From positions 1 to 9,079 of the forward strand of contig CANFLJ010000049.1 of NCBI GenBank assembly GCA_947447815.1: 9,079 nt of DNA. Reading direction: 5' to 3'. Made by a program: the position numbers and the translations under genes. The notes under the pieces were generated by a model. It ran no database searches and had not been told where the DNA came from. It worked only from the letters and a program-made list of their open reading frames with translations. How positions within the stretch are numbered: the stretch's first letter is position 1; each line of letters starts with the position of its first letter. Below, one piece after another: positions 7,149 through 9,079 of the stretch. This DNA is from Chitinophagaceae bacterium (GTDB taxonomy: Bacteria; Bacteroidota; Bacteroidia; Chitinophagales; Chitinophagaceae).

Positions 7149-9077
7149 ATGATTCATTTTGATTTGCCAAAACAAAAATCTTCCATCATCAAAGTATTGG
7201 GTGTTGGCGGCGGCGGCGGAAATGCCGTTAATCACATGTACACTCAATCAATTGAAGGCGTTGATTTTGTAATATGCAATACAGATGCTAAAGCAATAGA
7301 ACAAAGTCTGGTTCCAAATAAAGTACAGCTCGGGCCACATCTTACACAAGGCCTTGGTGCTGGTGCAAATCCTGAAGTAGGAAAAAAAGCTACGGAAGAA
7401 TCTTTGCAGGAAATTAAAAGCATTCTGGAACTCAATACCAAGATGGCTTTCGTTACTGCCGGTATGGGCGGTGGTACTGGTACAGGTGGTGCTCCTATCG
7501 TTGCACAGGTTTGTAAAGAAATGGGCATTCTTACCGTTGGTATCGTTACTACTCCTTTCGCTTTCGAAGGACCTAAAAGATTATTGCAGGCACAGGAAGG
7601 TATTCGTCAGTTAACCCCTTACGTAGATACTTTACTGGTTATCAGCAACGAAAAATTAAGACAGCAATATGGCAACCTTAAGATGAAGGAAGCCTGGGCT
7701 AAAGCCGATAACGTATTGGCTACAGCTGCTAAATGTATTACCGATATTATCAATAGTCGTGGACATATCATCGTCGATTTTGCCGATGTATGTACCGTAA
7801 TGAAGAATGGTGGTGTGGCTATCTTAGGTAAGGCAGAAGCAGAAGGCGAAAACAGAGCACAGGTTGCTATCGAAGAAGCATTGAATTCTCCATTATTAAA
7901 TGATAGCGATATCCGTGGTGCTAAATGGGTATTAATCAATATCAATACAGCTGAAGGAGAACACGAGTTTACCATGGATGAAATTGATATGATTACCAAC
8001 TACCTCAGAATGCAGGCTGGCGAAGGTACCGATCTGATTGTTGGACAAGGGTACGATGATACTTTGGGTAGCAAAATTTCTATTACGCTAATTGCTACTG
8101 GCTTTGATGCAAAAGATCCTTTTGCTAAACCAGTAATGGAAAAGAAAGCAGAACCTACTCCTGAAAAGATCATCATGACGCTTGGTGTAGAAGGAGAAGA
8201 AACTAAAATGACTACCAATACTAATAATACTCCGGTTGCAGAAGTAAAACCAGTAGTTGAAGAAGTAGTTGCCCCAAAGGTAGAAGCTGAATATCTTGCC
8301 ATTACCGAGGAATCAATGATGCCTCAGATCAAGGAAGAATTTGTACAACCAGCGGTAGTTGCTCCTGTTGCTTTAAACGAGTTTGACTTCAACGAACCAG
8401 TTGTATTTGAATTACAGACAGAAGAGGAATATGTGGTAGATACGCATGTTGTAGAAGAAGAGGTAGTAGCAGAAGTCCCTGCTGCAGTGGCAGTATCGAG
8501 CGTATCGGTTGAAAAACCTTTCCTTTCAAAACCTAATCAGATTTATGCCGAAGATTTTGTAAGCACCAGCTATACACCTGCTCCTGTTATGGAAGTAGAA
8601 AAAACAGAGGAAGAAGAAAATCTGACGAACATCACCATGAATGAAAGGGTAGAAGAAGTTGCTCCGGTAAAAGATTTAAATCTTTTTACTACAGTAGCTT
8701 ATTCCGCTAATCAGCAGGAAGAAAAAGAAGAAGCGCCTCAGGAATTTCAGGTAACAGAAAGAAATACTCCAGAAGTTACTTATCAGGCTCCTGTAAATAT
8801 GTCGAACGAAATTCTGGATGAAACAGAAGATCAAAGAAAAAGAGCTGCTGAGCGTTTACAAAAATTACGTTCATTGTCATTCAATATGAATGCCGCTGAT
8901 CCTAATAACGAATTTGAAACGGTACCGGCTTATATCAGAAGAAATATGGAGTTGTTTGGCAACACCCTTACCTCAGTAGAAAACTTTTATAGCAAGTATA
9001 CAGTAGGAAAGGATGAAAACGACAAAACCAACATCTCTACGCTGAATACTTTCCTTGATGGAAAGAAACCAGACTAG
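7149..9077 (+). CDS. ftsZ: Cell division GTPase FtsZ with long acidic linker and extended C-terminus
   Basis: Tubulin-like GTPase that forms the cytokinetic ring. Residues 1 to about 320 are the globular GTPase and its C-terminal domain: GVGGGGGNAV (T1), CNTDAKAI, GMGGGTGTGGAP (tubulin signature), TPFAFEGPKR and the T7 region ending VDFADVCTVM with catalytic-type Asp210 and Asp213. The T7 Asn that precedes these in most FtsZ proteins (NVDFADV in E. coli) is Ile208 here. Residues 321-586 are a Glu/Val/Pro-rich linker of about 266 residues, far longer than the roughly 50 of E. coli, with a similar block VVEE(E)VVA at 369-375 and 434-441. A charged helix lies at 560-576, then the FtsA-binding type peptide FETVPAYIRRNMEL (589-602), then 40 more residues ending NTFLDGKKPD. 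The total of 642 residues is long but in keeping with Bacteroidota. Start MIHFDLPK is typical of the phylum. Confidence 0.97.
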   Translation: MIHFDLPKQKSSIIKVLGVGGGGGNAVNHMYTQSIEGVDFVICNTDAKAIEQSLVPNKVQLGPHLTQGLGAGANPEVGKKATEESLQEIKSILELNTKMAFVTAGMGGGTGTGGAPIVAQVCKEMGILTVGIVTTPFAFEGPKRLLQAQEGIRQLTPYVDTLLVISNEKLRQQYGNLKMKEAWAKADNVLATAAKCITDIINSRGHIIVDFADVCTVMKNGGVAILGKAEAEGENRAQVAIEEALNSPLLNDSDIRGAKWVLININTAEGEHEFTMDEIDMITNYLRMQAGEGTDLIVGQGYDDTLGSKISITLIATGFDAKDPFAKPVMEKKAEPTPEKIIMTLGVEGEETKMTTNTNNTPVAEVKPVVEEVVAPKVEAEYLAITEESMMPQIKEEFVQPAVVAPVALNEFDFNEPVVFELQTEEEYVVDTHVVEEEVVAEVPAAVAVSSVSVEKPFLSKPNQIYAEDFVSTSYTPAPVMEVEKTEEEENLTNITMNERVEEVAPVKDLNLFTTVAYSANQQEEKEEAPQEFQVTERNTPEVTYQAPVNMSNEILDETEDQRKRAAERLQKLRSLSFNMNAADPNNEFETVPAYIRRNMELFGNTLTSVENFYSKYTVGKDENDKTNISTLNTFLDGKKPD

Positions 9078-9079
9078 CA

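Noticed and set aside
1..9079. A novel system or horizontally acquired insert within the cluster
   Set aside because: Every gene belongs to the standard division and wall cluster, in the usual Bacteroidota order, with even base composition and no mobile-element signs. The absence of murB and ddl is also normal for this phylum.

Overview
The window is a compact, all plus-strand segment of a bacterial division and cell wall (dcw) gene cluster. In order it holds the 3' part of murD, then ftsW, murG, murC, ftsQ, ftsA and ftsZ. All seven reading frames are intact; only murD is cut, by the left window edge. ftsZ ends two bases before the right edge. There are no RNA genes, mobile elements, CRISPR arrays or recognisable terminators, and no stretch above 60 bases lacks a gene.

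The organism is most likely a Bacteroidota member, probably of the class Chitinophagia. The DNA is AT-rich. None of the annotated starts has a convincing Shine-Dalgarno sequence. The order murD-ftsW-murG-murC-ftsQ-ftsA-ftsZ without murB or ddl is the Bacteroidota arrangement. FtsZ has the typical N-terminus MIHFDLP, a very long acidic linker and an extra tail after the FtsA-binding peptide. The family-level placement is an inference from remembered protein style, not from a search.

Layout: bases 1-5662 are a tightly packed block. murD and ftsW abut, ftsW and murG overlap by 8 nt, murG and murC are 6 nt apart, and murC and ftsQ abut. Two short A/T-rich gaps follow, 36 nt before ftsA and 52 nt before ftsZ. 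These are the only places in the window where separate control could sit between genes.

The genes cover two linked jobs. MurC and MurD add L-Ala and D-Glu to UDP-MurNAc in the cytoplasm. MurG makes lipid II at the inner face of the membrane, and FtsW polymerises septal glycan from it. FtsZ forms the cytokinetic ring, FtsA tethers it to the membrane through a C-terminal amphipathic helix, and FtsQ is the bitopic scaffold linking the ring to the periplasmic synthases.

I see no new system here. The points most worth checking are sequence departures inside known proteins: an Asn-to-Ile change in the FtsZ T7 catalytic loop, the layout of the FtsZ tail, a basic low-complexity tail on FtsQ, and same-frame stop/start junctions between genes.
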